Part shown: in pieces, positions 1-7,268 of the stretch
Numbering within the stretch: position 1 is the stretch's first letter
Layout of the letters: each line of letters starts with the position of its first letter
DNA from: Bacillota bacterium
GTDB lineage: Bacteria; Bacillota_A; Clostridia; Lutisporales; Lutisporaceae
Direction: 5' to 3'
Assembly (NCBI GenBank): GCA_022706865.1
Contig: JAKJBT010000012.1
Span: 1-25,960, forward strand
Length of the DNA: 25,960 nt
Notes under the pieces: generated by a model
Database searches by the model: none
What the model was told of the DNA's origin: nothing
Seen by the model: only the letters and a program-made list of their open reading frames with translations
Translations under genes and position numbers: made by a program

Positions 1-21
1 AGAAAAAAGAACTATTACCTG

Positions 22-38
22 ATTGACACTGGGTCAAT
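22..38. repeat. Short inverted repeat upstream of the first gene
   Basis: Perfect 6-base arms ATTGAC / GTCAAT separated by 5 bases (ACTGG). There is no T-run after it, so it is not a standard terminator. It contains a TTGACA (23-28), but the nearest AT-rich -10-like block (41-46) is only 12 bases away, so it is not a good sigma-A promoter as it stands. It could be a small operator or chance. Confidence 0.3.
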
Positions 39-124
39 TATATCATGGGCATAAACAAACCGATTGAGTAACTATTAGATGCTAATTTATTAACATAAAA
101 GATATTATACAAGGAGAAAAGGTA

Positions 125-445
125 ATGTCAGGCAACAGAGAAGGTTTTTTTATAAGAGTATATGAAATAGTTGGCAGGATACCGGAGGGGAAGGTTGCTT
201 CATATGGAGGAATAGCAAGGATGCTGGGATGTCCCGGAGGTGCAAGGACAGTGGGGTGGGCTATGAGAAGTGCTCCCGAAGATATGAAACTGCCCTGCCA
301 CAGGGTAGTTAAAGCAACGGGGGAGCTATCCCCAAGCCATGTGTTCGGGGACCCCGAAATACAGAGGTCAATGCTTGAAGCTGAAGGTATTACCTTCAGG
401 GCAGACGGAACTATCGATATGGAACGGCATTTATGGCAAGGATAA
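125..445 (+). CDS. MGMT/alkyltransferase-like DNA-binding protein (short, PCHR-containing)
   Basis: A 106-residue protein made only of the C-terminal DNA-binding domain of the O6-alkylguanine-DNA alkyltransferase family. Visible features are IPEGKVASYGGIA (helix-turn-helix entry), the region around RTVGWAMR, and PCHRVV with Cys58 at the alkyl-acceptor position. Family knowledge: alkyltransferase-like (ATL) proteins share this short build but usually carry Trp (PWHR) and only flag lesions for nucleotide excision repair. The Cys here would allow real methyl transfer, though the Asn-Arg stretch of true Ogt proteins before PCHR is replaced by MRSAPEDMKL. Start ATG 125 follows AAGGAG at 112-117. 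The next gene begins 40 bases downstream on the same strand. A second, full-length Ogt lies at 6192-6653. Whether it acts as transferase or sensor is undecided. Confidence 0.85.
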   Translation: MSGNREGFFIRVYEIVGRIPEGKVASYGGIARMLGCPGGARTVGWAMRSAPEDMKLPCHRVVKATGELSPSHVFGDPEIQRSMLEAEGITFRADGTIDMERHLWQG

Positions 446-484
446 TGATACATTCCGGTTATTTGACTAAAGAAGGTGTTTAGT

Positions 485-1351
485 TTGGTGAAGAAGACCA
501 TATTTCAATGCCCAAATTGCTTTAAGGCATTAAGACAAGGTGAAAGACAGTATTTTTGCCCCAGTGGGCACAGCTTTGATATTGCAAAAAAAGGGTATGT
601 GAACCTGCTGCTGCCCGGCCATACCGGAGCAGGTACTCCGGGAGACAGCAAAGAGATGCTTCAAAGCCGCAGGGAGTTCCTTGACAAGGGGTATTACGAG
701 GAATTTTCCAATGTGCTGAATGATATTGTTCTATCTGCGCTTTCAATTGATAAAGATTCAGAAGGAACCGTCAGTATTCTGGATGCCGGATGCGGGGAAG
801 GGTATTATGTCTGCAGGCTGAAAAACAGTCTGACAGATTTCTGTGATAGTATAAAAACCGATATTTACGGCATTGATGTTTCAAAGGCTGCAATACATTA
901 TGCCTCCGGCAGGGATAAAGGTATAAGGTTTGCAGTTGCAAGCAATTATCATATTCCGGTCTTGAAAGGTACACTGGATTGCATTCTTTGCAGCTTTGCA
1001 CCCAGAGATGAAGGCGAGTTCAGGCGTATACTCAAACCAAACGGAAAGCTTATAGTTGCTTCTCCCGGGGCGCGTCATCTATACAGCATCAGGGAAGCAC
1101 TGTATGAAAGCCCGGAGGATATCGGGCAGAAGGGAACTGTGGGAGAAGGGTTTACCCTTTTAGAAAAGAGAAAGGTAAACTACGGGATTATATTAAAAAG
1201 TAAGCAGGATATTCTGAATCTTTTCACTATGACACCTTACAGCCGGCACGCAGAAACAGACCCACTGGAGAAACTGAGTGAATTTGCCACGGAAGTGGAT
1301 ATCAACATATTTGTTTATTCTGCAAGGCCTGCGGGAAGGAGCTTTAAATGA
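485..1351 (+). CDS. rlmA: 23S rRNA (guanine-N1)-methyltransferase, RlmA family
   Basis: SAM-dependent methyltransferase of the RlmA/RrmA family, which methylates a guanine in helix 35 of 23S rRNA (G745 in the Gram-negative enzyme, G748 in the Gram-positive RlmA-II/TlrB type). The N-terminus has the family's zinc-binding module (CPNC, then FCPSGH) followed by the characteristic DIAKKGYVNLLLP. The SAM-binding motif ILDAGCGEGYY lies near residue 95, and CSFAPR matches the usual post-motif region. Start choice: a GTG at 476 overlaps the Shine-Dalgarno AGAAGG (471-476). TTG 485 lies 8 bases after it, so 485 (or GTG 488) is the likelier start, giving 288 residues, normal for the family. The stop overlaps the ATG of the next gene (ATGA). 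Which of the two guanines is modified cannot be told here. Confidence 0.87.
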   Translation: MVKKTIFQCPNCFKALRQGERQYFCPSGHSFDIAKKGYVNLLLPGHTGAGTPGDSKEMLQSRREFLDKGYYEEFSNVLNDIVLSALSIDKDSEGTVSILDAGCGEGYYVCRLKNSLTDFCDSIKTDIYGIDVSKAAIHYASGRDKGIRFAVASNYHIPVLKGTLDCILCSFAPRDEGEFRRILKPNGKLIVASPGARHLYSIREALYESPEDIGQKGTVGEGFTLLEKRKVNYGIILKSKQDILNLFTMTPYSRHAETDPLEKLSEFATEVDINIFVYSARPAGRSFK

Positions 1352-1887
1352 AAAGAGTTATAAACCTTGCATTGGTTTTTCTTATTGCTGCAGCATTATT
1401 GGGCTGCAGCGCAGGTAACTGTAACGATGAAGCCTCAGACAAGGCGGCTCAGAATGAAATACTTATAAGGGTTGGTGAACAGGATATCAACTATACGCTT
1501 ACTTCAACGCCCTTTACATCAAAGGAGGATTTTAAAAAAGCTTATCTGGAAATTGACAAGGAAAAGCTGATATATGTCCCCAGAGGCTCTAAAATAACCT
1601 TGGACATGAAGGATCAAGAAGTAAAAGCAAGCGTTAAGGCATACTGGATCAACAGGGAGGGAGCCCCCAATTATAACGATTCTTTCGGGGCACCGTTAGA
1701 TATGGATGTTGAAGTAAAAGAGATCGGGGACTCAAAATATGAGTTTACTGTAGAGAGGCTGCTTCAAGCAGGCCTTAGCTCATATTACGAAGAAAATGAG
1801 AAGATTACAGCCGGTTATGTGGCTGAATTGCAAAAAAATGATGAAACCCGATATTGTTTTTTTATAATTAAAATTGATAAGAACTGA
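1348..1887 (+). CDS. Small putative lipoprotein of unknown function
   Basis: A 179-residue protein with a clear lipoprotein signal: MKRV, a hydrophobic stretch, then lipobox ALLGC with the lipidated Cys at residue 20. The mature part is charged and beta-rich in character, with no family I recognise. It has single Cys residues near the N-terminus (C25) and near the C-terminus (in RYCFF). It overlaps the rlmA stop by 4 bases, so the two are probably co-translated, although no functional link between an rRNA methyltransferase and a surface lipoprotein is evident. It is expected on the outer face of the cytoplasmic membrane. Confidence 0.75.
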   Translation: MKRVINLALVFLIAAALLGCSAGNCNDEASDKAAQNEILIRVGEQDINYTLTSTPFTSKEDFKKAYLEIDKEKLIYVPRGSKITLDMKDQEVKASVKAYWINREGAPNYNDSFGAPLDMDVEVKEIGDSKYEFTVERLLQAGLSSYYEENEKITAGYVAELQKNDETRYCFFIIKIDKN

Positions 1888-2014
1888 CGGATTAATTGCA
1901 GCCTGGAAAGTCGAGAATCTTCAAAAGTTAAGAAATTGCAAACGGAGATAAATGATTTGATAAGAAAAGAACGATAAATTGAGTTAATATATGAGCGATT
2001 AAGGAGAAGAACTT

Positions 2015-3013
2015 ATGTGGCAGTTTATAGAGAAATCTAACTTAATAGTGGTACTCACAATACTTGCAGTTTCATTATATGTTTTATCAAAGGCGGCAGA
2101 TTTTCTGGTTGATAATGCAGTAAAGCTCTCGAAAGCTTGGGGGTTGTCGGAAATAATCATTGGGGTAACAATAGTTTCATTTGGAACAACTCTTCCGGAG
2201 CTATCAGCAAGTATTGTTTCTGCATTACAGGGTAATGGTGATTTTGCATTGGGGAATGCTGTCGGATCATGTATAACCAACACAAGTTTGATACTTGGTT
2301 CTGGGGCTTTATTCGGTAAGATTCCTATAGACAAGAAATCATCGCAAAAATTGAGTATTCTTATTGCAGCTGTTGCACTTTTGATTTTGCCGACCTTTCC
2401 TTATAAAATTGTTAATAATAATGGACGAATACCGCAAATAATGGGCATTGTGTTTTTACTGCTTATTCCGGCTTACGTTTACTATTTGATTCTTCAGGAC
2501 AAGGATACGAATTCAATTCAAGACAGTAAGCCTTCAAATACAGCTAAAGGAAGTGCGCCGATTATTATAAAGATTTTTCTTGCAGCATTTATTATTACGA
2601 CAAGTGCATCAGCCTTGGTTTCCTCTGCAGAAGTTCTTGCGGGAAGAATCGGTATTCCGGATGTGATTATATCTTCTACTCTAGTTGCATTTGGAACCAG
2701 TGTGCCGGAGTTGAGTACCTGCATCGCTGCTGTTAAGAATAATCACGGAGAATTGGCCATCGGTAACATATTGGGCGCAAACATCTTAAACATTTTGCTG
2801 GTCACTGGAGCTTCTGTTGCATTAACACCAGGCGGGATTGAGATATCAGAAGATTTTTACAGTATTCACTTTGCAGCACTTGTTGTTGTACTGTTGATTT
2901 ATGGGATTTTTGCTTATAATAAAAAATCAAACGAAATCAGTAAGAGGGAAGGTATTATTCTGATTCTGATTTATGCAATATATATTGGTGCCAATTTATT
3001 TAGTACAGTTTGA
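2015..3013 (+). CDS. Calcium/cation antiporter, CaCA family (YrbG-like)
   Basis: A 332-residue polytopic membrane protein with the two inverted alpha-repeats that define Na+/Ca2+-exchanger-type transporters. Repeat 1 around residues 49-90 reads GVTIVSFGTTLPELSAS followed by GNAVGS. Repeat 2 around residues 219-262 reads STLVAFGTSVPELST followed by GNILGAN. The acidic residues of the two PEL motifs (Glu62, Glu232) are the known ion-coordinating residues. A hydrophilic loop around residues 161-182 separates the halves. Length is typical of bacterial members. It probably exports Ca2+ (or another cation) in exchange for Na+ or H+; the ion cannot be read from sequence. ATG 2015 follows AAGGAG at 2000-2005. 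In repeat 1 the usual GNxxGSN reads GNAVGSC, a small deviation. Confidence 0.9.
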   Translation: MWQFIEKSNLIVVLTILAVSLYVLSKAADFLVDNAVKLSKAWGLSEIIIGVTIVSFGTTLPELSASIVSALQGNGDFALGNAVGSCITNTSLILGSGALFGKIPIDKKSSQKLSILIAAVALLILPTFPYKIVNNNGRIPQIMGIVFLLLIPAYVYYLILQDKDTNSIQDSKPSNTAKGSAPIIIKIFLAAFIITTSASALVSSAEVLAGRIGIPDVIISSTLVAFGTSVPELSTCIAAVKNNHGELAIGNILGANILNILLVTGASVALTPGGIEISEDFYSIHFAALVVVLLIYGIFAYNKKSNEISKREGIILILIYAIYIGANLFSTV

Positions 3014-3075
3014 ACCAAACATAGAAAGTATATTGCTTGATTATGCTGCAAAAATGTATAAGGCAGGTGGGAAAT

Positions 3076-4620
3076 ATGAAGTTAAAATACTTCTGTATGT
3101 TGGTGCTGTGTTTAATTTTGTTAATGACTTTTATTGTGGGTTTATGTACGGCTTGCACGGACAGGGAAGCTGCGGGCAATATTGCTTCTGCCGAAGAAGA
3201 ACAGGTCACCGGTTTCGCATGGGAGTTAATCAACAGGGATATTGAAAATCTGGAATCAAATCCGGCAGTCAGAATAATTGACAGCAAAATAACCCGCCTT
3301 GAATTGCTGGAAACCTTCGACGCATTGGCGGAAAATCCAATTCAGGTGTATACCTTGGAATACAGGCTGCTGCCTGAGGATTTAAGCAAGGTGGTTATGG
3401 CGGGAGGAATGAGCTATGATGAAGAAGGATGGCTTAGGTCAACGTCAAGTATGGGCAGCCCGCTGCTGGTAATTACCCATAGAGATGATGAGGCAGAGCT
3501 TATAGGGATCATCTGGACAGGAGAAGTAACCGGGAAAGGCGGAATGGAGAAAGAGATACGGGACTTGCTGGAACGCAATGCTCTGCAGGAAAAAACATCG
3601 GCTCTTGAAAAGGCAATAGTACAATATTACGAGAATACTTCTGAGCCTATAATTATTTATGAGCAAATACCCTTTGAGGAAGGCACTTTAGTGCTTGCTG
3701 AAAAGCTGATGGATGGGGAGCATTATCCGGATTTGCATTTTGTTGACGGCAGCAGCAAGGTTACATACCTCACCCGGGGCAGTTACTGCTGGACCCTCAA
3801 CTATACGCAATTCAAAGGCCATTACATATATTTCGGACTTGCGGGAGTAGAAACGCGTCAATATACTGATAATCAGATTACTATTGAAAAGGTGGAGGCT
3901 TTGTTTCCGGACAGGACAATCAGTGTATTGCCAAAAGTAAAGGAAATTGCACGAATTAACCCTCCTGAGAAGGACACCAGGATATTTAAGAATCCTCATG
4001 GGTATATAATGCCTGTCGAAGGAAGAAGCATACCTGAAGACTTTATATTTGCATTCCAAAACGGGGAAAGAAAGTCCATATCAAAAATGCATATTGAGCG
4101 CAGTGCAGGTCATATGCCTGACTATCTTAAGTCGCAGAAGGCAGAAGTATATAATTCCTACGCTTTTACATTTACACCGATGCTGACCCCGGCAGAATGG
4201 CATAAAGGCTATGGGTCAGGGGAGATCTGTCTTGAGGGCGGAACAGGTGGTAACGGCAATCGCGTTATCCTCCATTTAAGGCCGGCAGGGCATATGAACC
4301 TATTTGACTCATTTATTATACCTCAGGATATAAAACCCTTATATCTTTCCGATAACTACATAAGAACAACCAACTTTTCAGTTGGGGAGACAGTCGCAGT
4401 CAAGTATCCGGAGGATAGAAAGCTGCTGGACTGCCGCATTCTTAGGTTAACGAGGGAGAAGGTTGAGAAGGAAATTGGGCAGGACAGCTTTACAGTAATT
4501 GAAACAAGCGAAAAAGGCCAGTTGACACTGCCAGGGGAGAAGGGGCACTACCTGTTCCTGCTTCGGATCTTGGAGAATAATAAAATACAAAACTATACAG
4601 GTATGTTAACAATCAGTTAG
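3076..4620 (+). CDS. Large exported protein or lipoprotein, family not recognised
   Basis: Start ATG 3076 is preferred over an in-frame upstream ATG at 3037 because AGGTGG (3065-3070) is well placed and the protein then begins with a clean signal sequence (MKLKYF plus about 17 hydrophobic residues). The product is 514 residues. The signal ends in LCTAC, where Cys27 could be lipidated, but the -3 residue is Cys, so the lipobox is imperfect. The mature protein is soluble, has no membrane helices, and is rich in charged and aromatic residues. The segment at 60-140 contains GGMSYDEEG, and the C-terminal 100 residues (from about DSFIIPQD) look beta-rich, ending in GHYLFLLRI. I do not recognise a domain. 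It starts 63 bases after the antiporter stop, so co-transcription is possible but not shown. Confidence 0.72.
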   Translation: MKLKYFCMLVLCLILLMTFIVGLCTACTDREAAGNIASAEEEQVTGFAWELINRDIENLESNPAVRIIDSKITRLELLETFDALAENPIQVYTLEYRLLPEDLSKVVMAGGMSYDEEGWLRSTSSMGSPLLVITHRDDEAELIGIIWTGEVTGKGGMEKEIRDLLERNALQEKTSALEKAIVQYYENTSEPIIIYEQIPFEEGTLVLAEKLMDGEHYPDLHFVDGSSKVTYLTRGSYCWTLNYTQFKGHYIYFGLAGVETRQYTDNQITIEKVEALFPDRTISVLPKVKEIARINPPEKDTRIFKNPHGYIMPVEGRSIPEDFIFAFQNGERKSISKMHIERSAGHMPDYLKSQKAEVYNSYAFTFTPMLTPAEWHKGYGSGEICLEGGTGGNGNRVILHLRPAGHMNLFDSFIIPQDIKPLYLSDNYIRTTNFSVGETVAVKYPEDRKLLDCRILRLTREKVEKEIGQDSFTVIETSEKGQLTLPGEKGHYLFLLRILENNKIQNYTGMLTIS

Positions 4621-4762
4621 AGAAATATGGGAAAAGCACGGTCTATGATGATCCTATTATTAGATTGCGTTATGTACGATAAGGAGTTGACTGCTTCATC
4701 ATTGTAGGAAGACATATGTACTGATAGAATATAAATATAATTAAGAATCAAGGAGGCATTAC

Positions 4763-4996
4763 ATGAAGAATAAGGATAGGATTAAAGTATCCAAAGAAAA
4801 AAGAGATGATATGCTTTCTGCAATAAAGTATTATTTTCTGAAAGAAAGGAATGAAGAACTGGGTGATTTGGCTGCAAGCCTGATGCTGGACTTTATTATC
4901 GAAGAATTGGCACCGGAGTTTTACAATCAAGGAGTCTATGACTCGCAAAACTATATGAATGACAGAGTTGAGGACTTATTGTCAATTCAGATTTAG
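4763..4996 (+). CDS. DUF2164 family protein
   Basis: A 77-residue acidic protein that fits the DUF2164 pattern: an N-terminal KVSKEKRDDMLSAIKYYF helix, then ERNEELGDLAASLMLDF, then a conserved YNQGVYD near the C-terminus. The function of this family is not established. Its size and helix content suggest a small regulatory or adaptor protein, but this is inference. ATG 4763 follows AAGGAGG (4751-4757). It sits alone, 142 bases after the previous gene and 68 before the next. Confidence 0.8.
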   Translation: MKNKDRIKVSKEKRDDMLSAIKYYFLKERNEELGDLAASLMLDFIIEELAPEFYNQGVYDSQNYMNDRVEDLLSIQI

Positions 4997-5064
4997 CAGC
5001 ATCAAGTACATATATGCCGGATGTATGAACTTAATAATGAATAGAATGTTTTGGAGTGATAAGT

Positions 5065-5544
5065 GTGGACAAACCTGAATTCTTTCACGTAACAGAAGGA
5101 GAAATGATTGAAGAGATAAGAAAGCTATTCCTGGAATATGCGCGTTCATTGGAAATTGACCTTGATTTTCAGGATTTCGAAACAGAGCTTAAGACACTGC
5201 CGGGTAAGTATCAGCCTCCTGACGGGGCTCTGATATTGGCGTTGGTTGAGGGCAAGGAGGCAGGGTGTATTGCGCTTCGGAAGATTTCCAAGGATATTTG
5301 TGAAATGAAAAGGCTGTACGTACGCGACGAATACCGCGGATTAGGCCTCGGTAAAAAGCTTGTCGGCATGATTATTGATGAAGCCGTGAATAAACACTAT
5401 CAATACATGAGGCTTGACACCCTTCCGACCATGAAGAGTGCACAGAGTTTGTATTCATCTTTTGGCTTCTATGATATTGAGCCCTATGTGTATAATCCCA
5501 TCCAAGGCACACGTTTTATGGAGTTAAAGCTAAGGAAAGATTGA
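5065..5544 (+). CDS. GNAT family N-acetyltransferase
   Basis: Acetyl-CoA-dependent N-acetyltransferase fold. The acetyl-CoA pyrophosphate-binding motif A reads [13 protein letters not shown], preceded by the beta-strand EMKRLYV. Motif B ([21 protein letters not shown]) follows, with the common 'YSSFGF' ending of PA4866/YjcF-like small GNATs. GTG 5065 is preferred over GTG 5056, because the Shine-Dalgarno GGAG (5053-5056) overlaps the latter and lies 8 bases before the former. The product is then 159 residues. The substrate is unknown. It lies 78 bases upstream of the adaptive-response operon on the same strand, so it may be either a separate unit or a loosely linked upstream gene. Confidence 0.85.
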   Translation: MDKPEFFHVTEGEMIEEIRKLFLEYARSLEIDLDFQDFETELKTLPGKYQPPDGALILALVEGKEAGCIALRKISKDICEMKRLYVRDEYRGLGLGKKLVGMIIDEAVNKHYQYMRLDTLPTMKSAQSLYSSFGFYDIEPYVYNPIQGTRFMELKLRKD

Positions 5545-5569
5545 TTGGTGAAATAGAGGAAGATATATA
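5541..5569 (+). promoter_or_regulatory. Candidate sigma-A promoter of the ada operon
   Basis: TTGATT (5541-5546), 17-base spacer, TATATA (5564-5569), about 55 bases before the adaA start. Both hexamers are partial matches (4 of 6 each), so this is only a candidate. I did not recognise an Ada operator here. Confidence 0.3.
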
Positions 5570-5622
5570 TTTACTGCTAATGTAAAATATGTTTATCGGT
5601 TTTGATTGAAAGGAGAAAATCC

Positions 5623-6192
5623 ATGAAAGAATACTTCCAAATATCCGATAAGGAGAAATGGCAAGCTGTTGTAAACTGTGATAAGAGCTATGACGGCCTG
5701 CTTTTCTATGGAGTTAAGACAACAGGGATTTTCTGCCGCCCGTCTTGCAGGGCAAAGACCCCTGTACGCGGGAATGTGGTTTTTTTTGATAATGCGGTAA
5801 ATGCAATTACCGAAGGGTTTCGCCCATGTAAAAAGTGCCGGCCTGATGAAGCGGTTTTTGAGCCGAACTTAGAGCTGGTGAATAAAGCCAAGGATATAAT
5901 TGAAGCGAATTATGACAAGCCGATAGATATAAGCCATATTTCAAAACAGCTTGGAGTCAGCACAAATCACTTGATAAGACTTTTCAAGCAGATTAGCGGG
6001 CTTACTCCTGCACATTATATTACTAAATTGAGAATAAGCAAATCAGCAGAACTGCTTGAACAGGCAGATAAAAATATTATTGAGATTGCTTACATATCAG
6101 GTTTTTACAGCCTATCCAACTTTTATAAGCACTTTAAAGAGCTGATTGGACAAACCCCGAATGAATACAGAAAAAGCAGAGGTGGTTTATAA
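5623..6192 (+). CDS. adaA: AdaA: methylphosphotriester-DNA methyltransferase and transcriptional activator
   Basis: This 189-residue protein has the two-part build of Bacillus AdaA. The N-terminal Ada zinc domain has all four Cys at the expected places: Cys38 and Cys42 in FCRPSC, Cys68 and Cys71 in PCKKC. In E. coli Ada the first of these (Cys38) takes the methyl group from phosphotriesters. From about residue 85 an AraC-type double helix-turn-helix follows ([20 protein letters not shown], then [21 protein letters not shown]). Methylation converts the protein into an activator of its own operon (family knowledge). ATG 5623 follows AAAGGAG (5609-5615) with a 7-base gap; an upstream in-frame TTG (5602) is less likely. 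The stop shares one base with the ogt start (TAATG). Confidence 0.95.
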   Translation: MKEYFQISDKEKWQAVVNCDKSYDGLLFYGVKTTGIFCRPSCRAKTPVRGNVVFFDNAVNAITEGFRPCKKCRPDEAVFEPNLELVNKAKDIIEANYDKPIDISHISKQLGVSTNHLIRLFKQISGLTPAHYITKLRISKSAELLEQADKNIIEIAYISGFYSLSNFYKHFKELIGQTPNEYRKSRGGL

Positions 6193-6653
6193 TGTATACA
6201 TATTTTTATGATTGTTTGATCGGGAGAATCGGAATAACCGAAAGGGATGGTAAGATAACTAATGTTTACATTACCAACAAAGAGTTGTCTCAGGATATGC
6301 AGTTAAGTGAAACACCACTGCTTAAAGAAGCAGCAAGGCAGCTCAAGAGTTATTTTGCGGGGGAGCTGAAGGAATTTTCCTTGCCTCTTGAACCCTCCGG
6401 AACAGACTTTATGAAGCAGGTTTGGACCGCCCTATGCGGAATACCCTATGGCAAGACCGCCACATATGGGGAGATAGCTGAAAAGGTAGGCAGGCCGAAG
6501 GCTGCAAGGGCAGTGGGACTTGCCAATAATCGCAATCCTATTCCTATATTTATTCCATGCCATAGGGTAATAGGTGCAGATGGTTCACTTACAGGTTATG
6601 CGGGAGGATTGGACATGAAAAAGAAATTATTGGATTTGGAGAAAGATAAATAA
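6192..6653 (+). CDS. ogt: Methylated-DNA-[protein]-cysteine S-methyltransferase (Ogt/AdaB)
   Basis: Suicide repair enzyme that removes methyl groups from O6-methylguanine and O4-methylthymine. The 153-residue protein has the full two-domain form: an N-terminal RNase-H-like domain, then the DNA-binding domain with [13 protein letters not shown], the recognition helix [13 protein letters not shown] (including the nucleotide-flipping Arg), and the active site IPCHRV with acceptor Cys123, followed by [16 protein letters not shown]. Start and stop both overlap neighbours by one base (TAATG at each junction), giving tight translational coupling with adaA and the glycosylase. Together with adaA it reconstructs the split adaA/adaB arrangement of Firmicutes. 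Confidence 0.95.
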   Translation: MYTYFYDCLIGRIGITERDGKITNVYITNKELSQDMQLSETPLLKEAARQLKSYFAGELKEFSLPLEPSGTDFMKQVWTALCGIPYGKTATYGEIAEKVGRPKAARAVGLANNRNPIPIFIPCHRVIGADGSLTGYAGGLDMKKKLLDLEKDK

Positions 6654-7255
6654 TGCATATATTTGAATATGGACAAAAGGAAATAGATTATTTAAGAAAA
6701 AAGGATAAGAAACTTGGAGCGGCAATTGACAGGATAGGCATGATTAAACGTGAGGTTACTCCGGATACTTTTGCCGCATTGGTATCAAGTATTGTAAGCC
6801 AGCAGATTTCCAGCAAGGCAGCGGATACTGTATGGAACAGACTGGGGTTGCTGCTTGGAACAATTACTCCTGAGAGTATTGCAAAAGCAGAAATTTCAGA
6901 AATACAAGCCTGCGGTATGTCCGCAAGGAAGGCCGGATACATTAAAGGAGCAGCGGAGGCTGCTTTGTCGGGGCAAGTGGACTTCAATGCCCTTCATACA
7001 CTATCTGACGAGGAAATAATAAAAAAGCTTTCCTCGCTGCGCGGAGTAGGCGTCTGGACGGCTGAGATGCTGCTTATATTTTCTCTCTGCCGCCCTGATG
7101 TGGTAAGCTTCAAGGACCTGGCGATATGCAGGGGGATGATGAATCTATACGGCATTAAGGAAATATCCAGGGAGAAGTTTGAAAGATACAGAAAGAGGTA
7201 CTCTCCTTACGGATCGGTAGCATCCTTATACTTGTGGGCACTTTCCGTAGAATAA
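6653..7255 (+). CDS. alkA: DNA-3-methyladenine glycosylase II (AlkA-like, HhH-GPD)
   Basis: Base-excision glycosylase of the helix-hairpin-helix GPD superfamily. Visible landmarks are SSIVSQQISSKAADTVW (residues 45-61), the hairpin LSSLRGVGVWTAEMLL (127-141), and the catalytic Asp155 in VSFKDLAICRG, in the place of Asp238 of E. coli AlkA. The protein is 200 residues and lacks the N-terminal TBP-like domain of E. coli AlkA, as is usual for the short AlkA/Mag1-type enzymes. There is no C-terminal CxxC iron-sulphur motif, which argues against EndoIII/MutY-type. It is translationally coupled to ogt (TAATG). The three genes together remove phosphotriester, O6-guanine and N3-adenine methylation. 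Confidence 0.92.
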   Translation: MHIFEYGQKEIDYLRKKDKKLGAAIDRIGMIKREVTPDTFAALVSSIVSQQISSKAADTVWNRLGLLLGTITPESIAKAEISEIQACGMSARKAGYIKGAAEAALSGQVDFNALHTLSDEEIIKKLSSLRGVGVWTAEMLLIFSLCRPDVVSFKDLAICRGMMNLYGIKEISREKFERYRKRYSPYGSVASLYLWALSVE

Positions 7256-7268
7256 GCAGTTCTATTTT
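7248..7268. terminator. Weak hairpin between convergent alkA and clc
   Basis: Five-base arms TAGAA (7248-7252) and TTCTA (7260-7264) with a 7-base loop, then TTTT on the plus strand. It straddles the stop codons of both convergent genes. The stem is short, so termination activity is uncertain. Confidence 0.3.

Noticed and set aside
23..46. TTGACA followed by TATCAT as a promoter
   Set aside because: The spacer is only 12 bases, too short for sigma-A; the TTGAC is better explained as part of a short inverted repeat.
2973..3245. 90-codon plus-strand frame bridging the antiporter and the large exported protein
   Set aside because: It overlaps the signal sequence of the better-supported gene at 3076 and has no own ribosome binding site.
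4647..4709. 20-codon mini-frame between the large exported protein and the DUF2164 gene
   Set aside because: No ribosome binding site and no conserved pattern visible.
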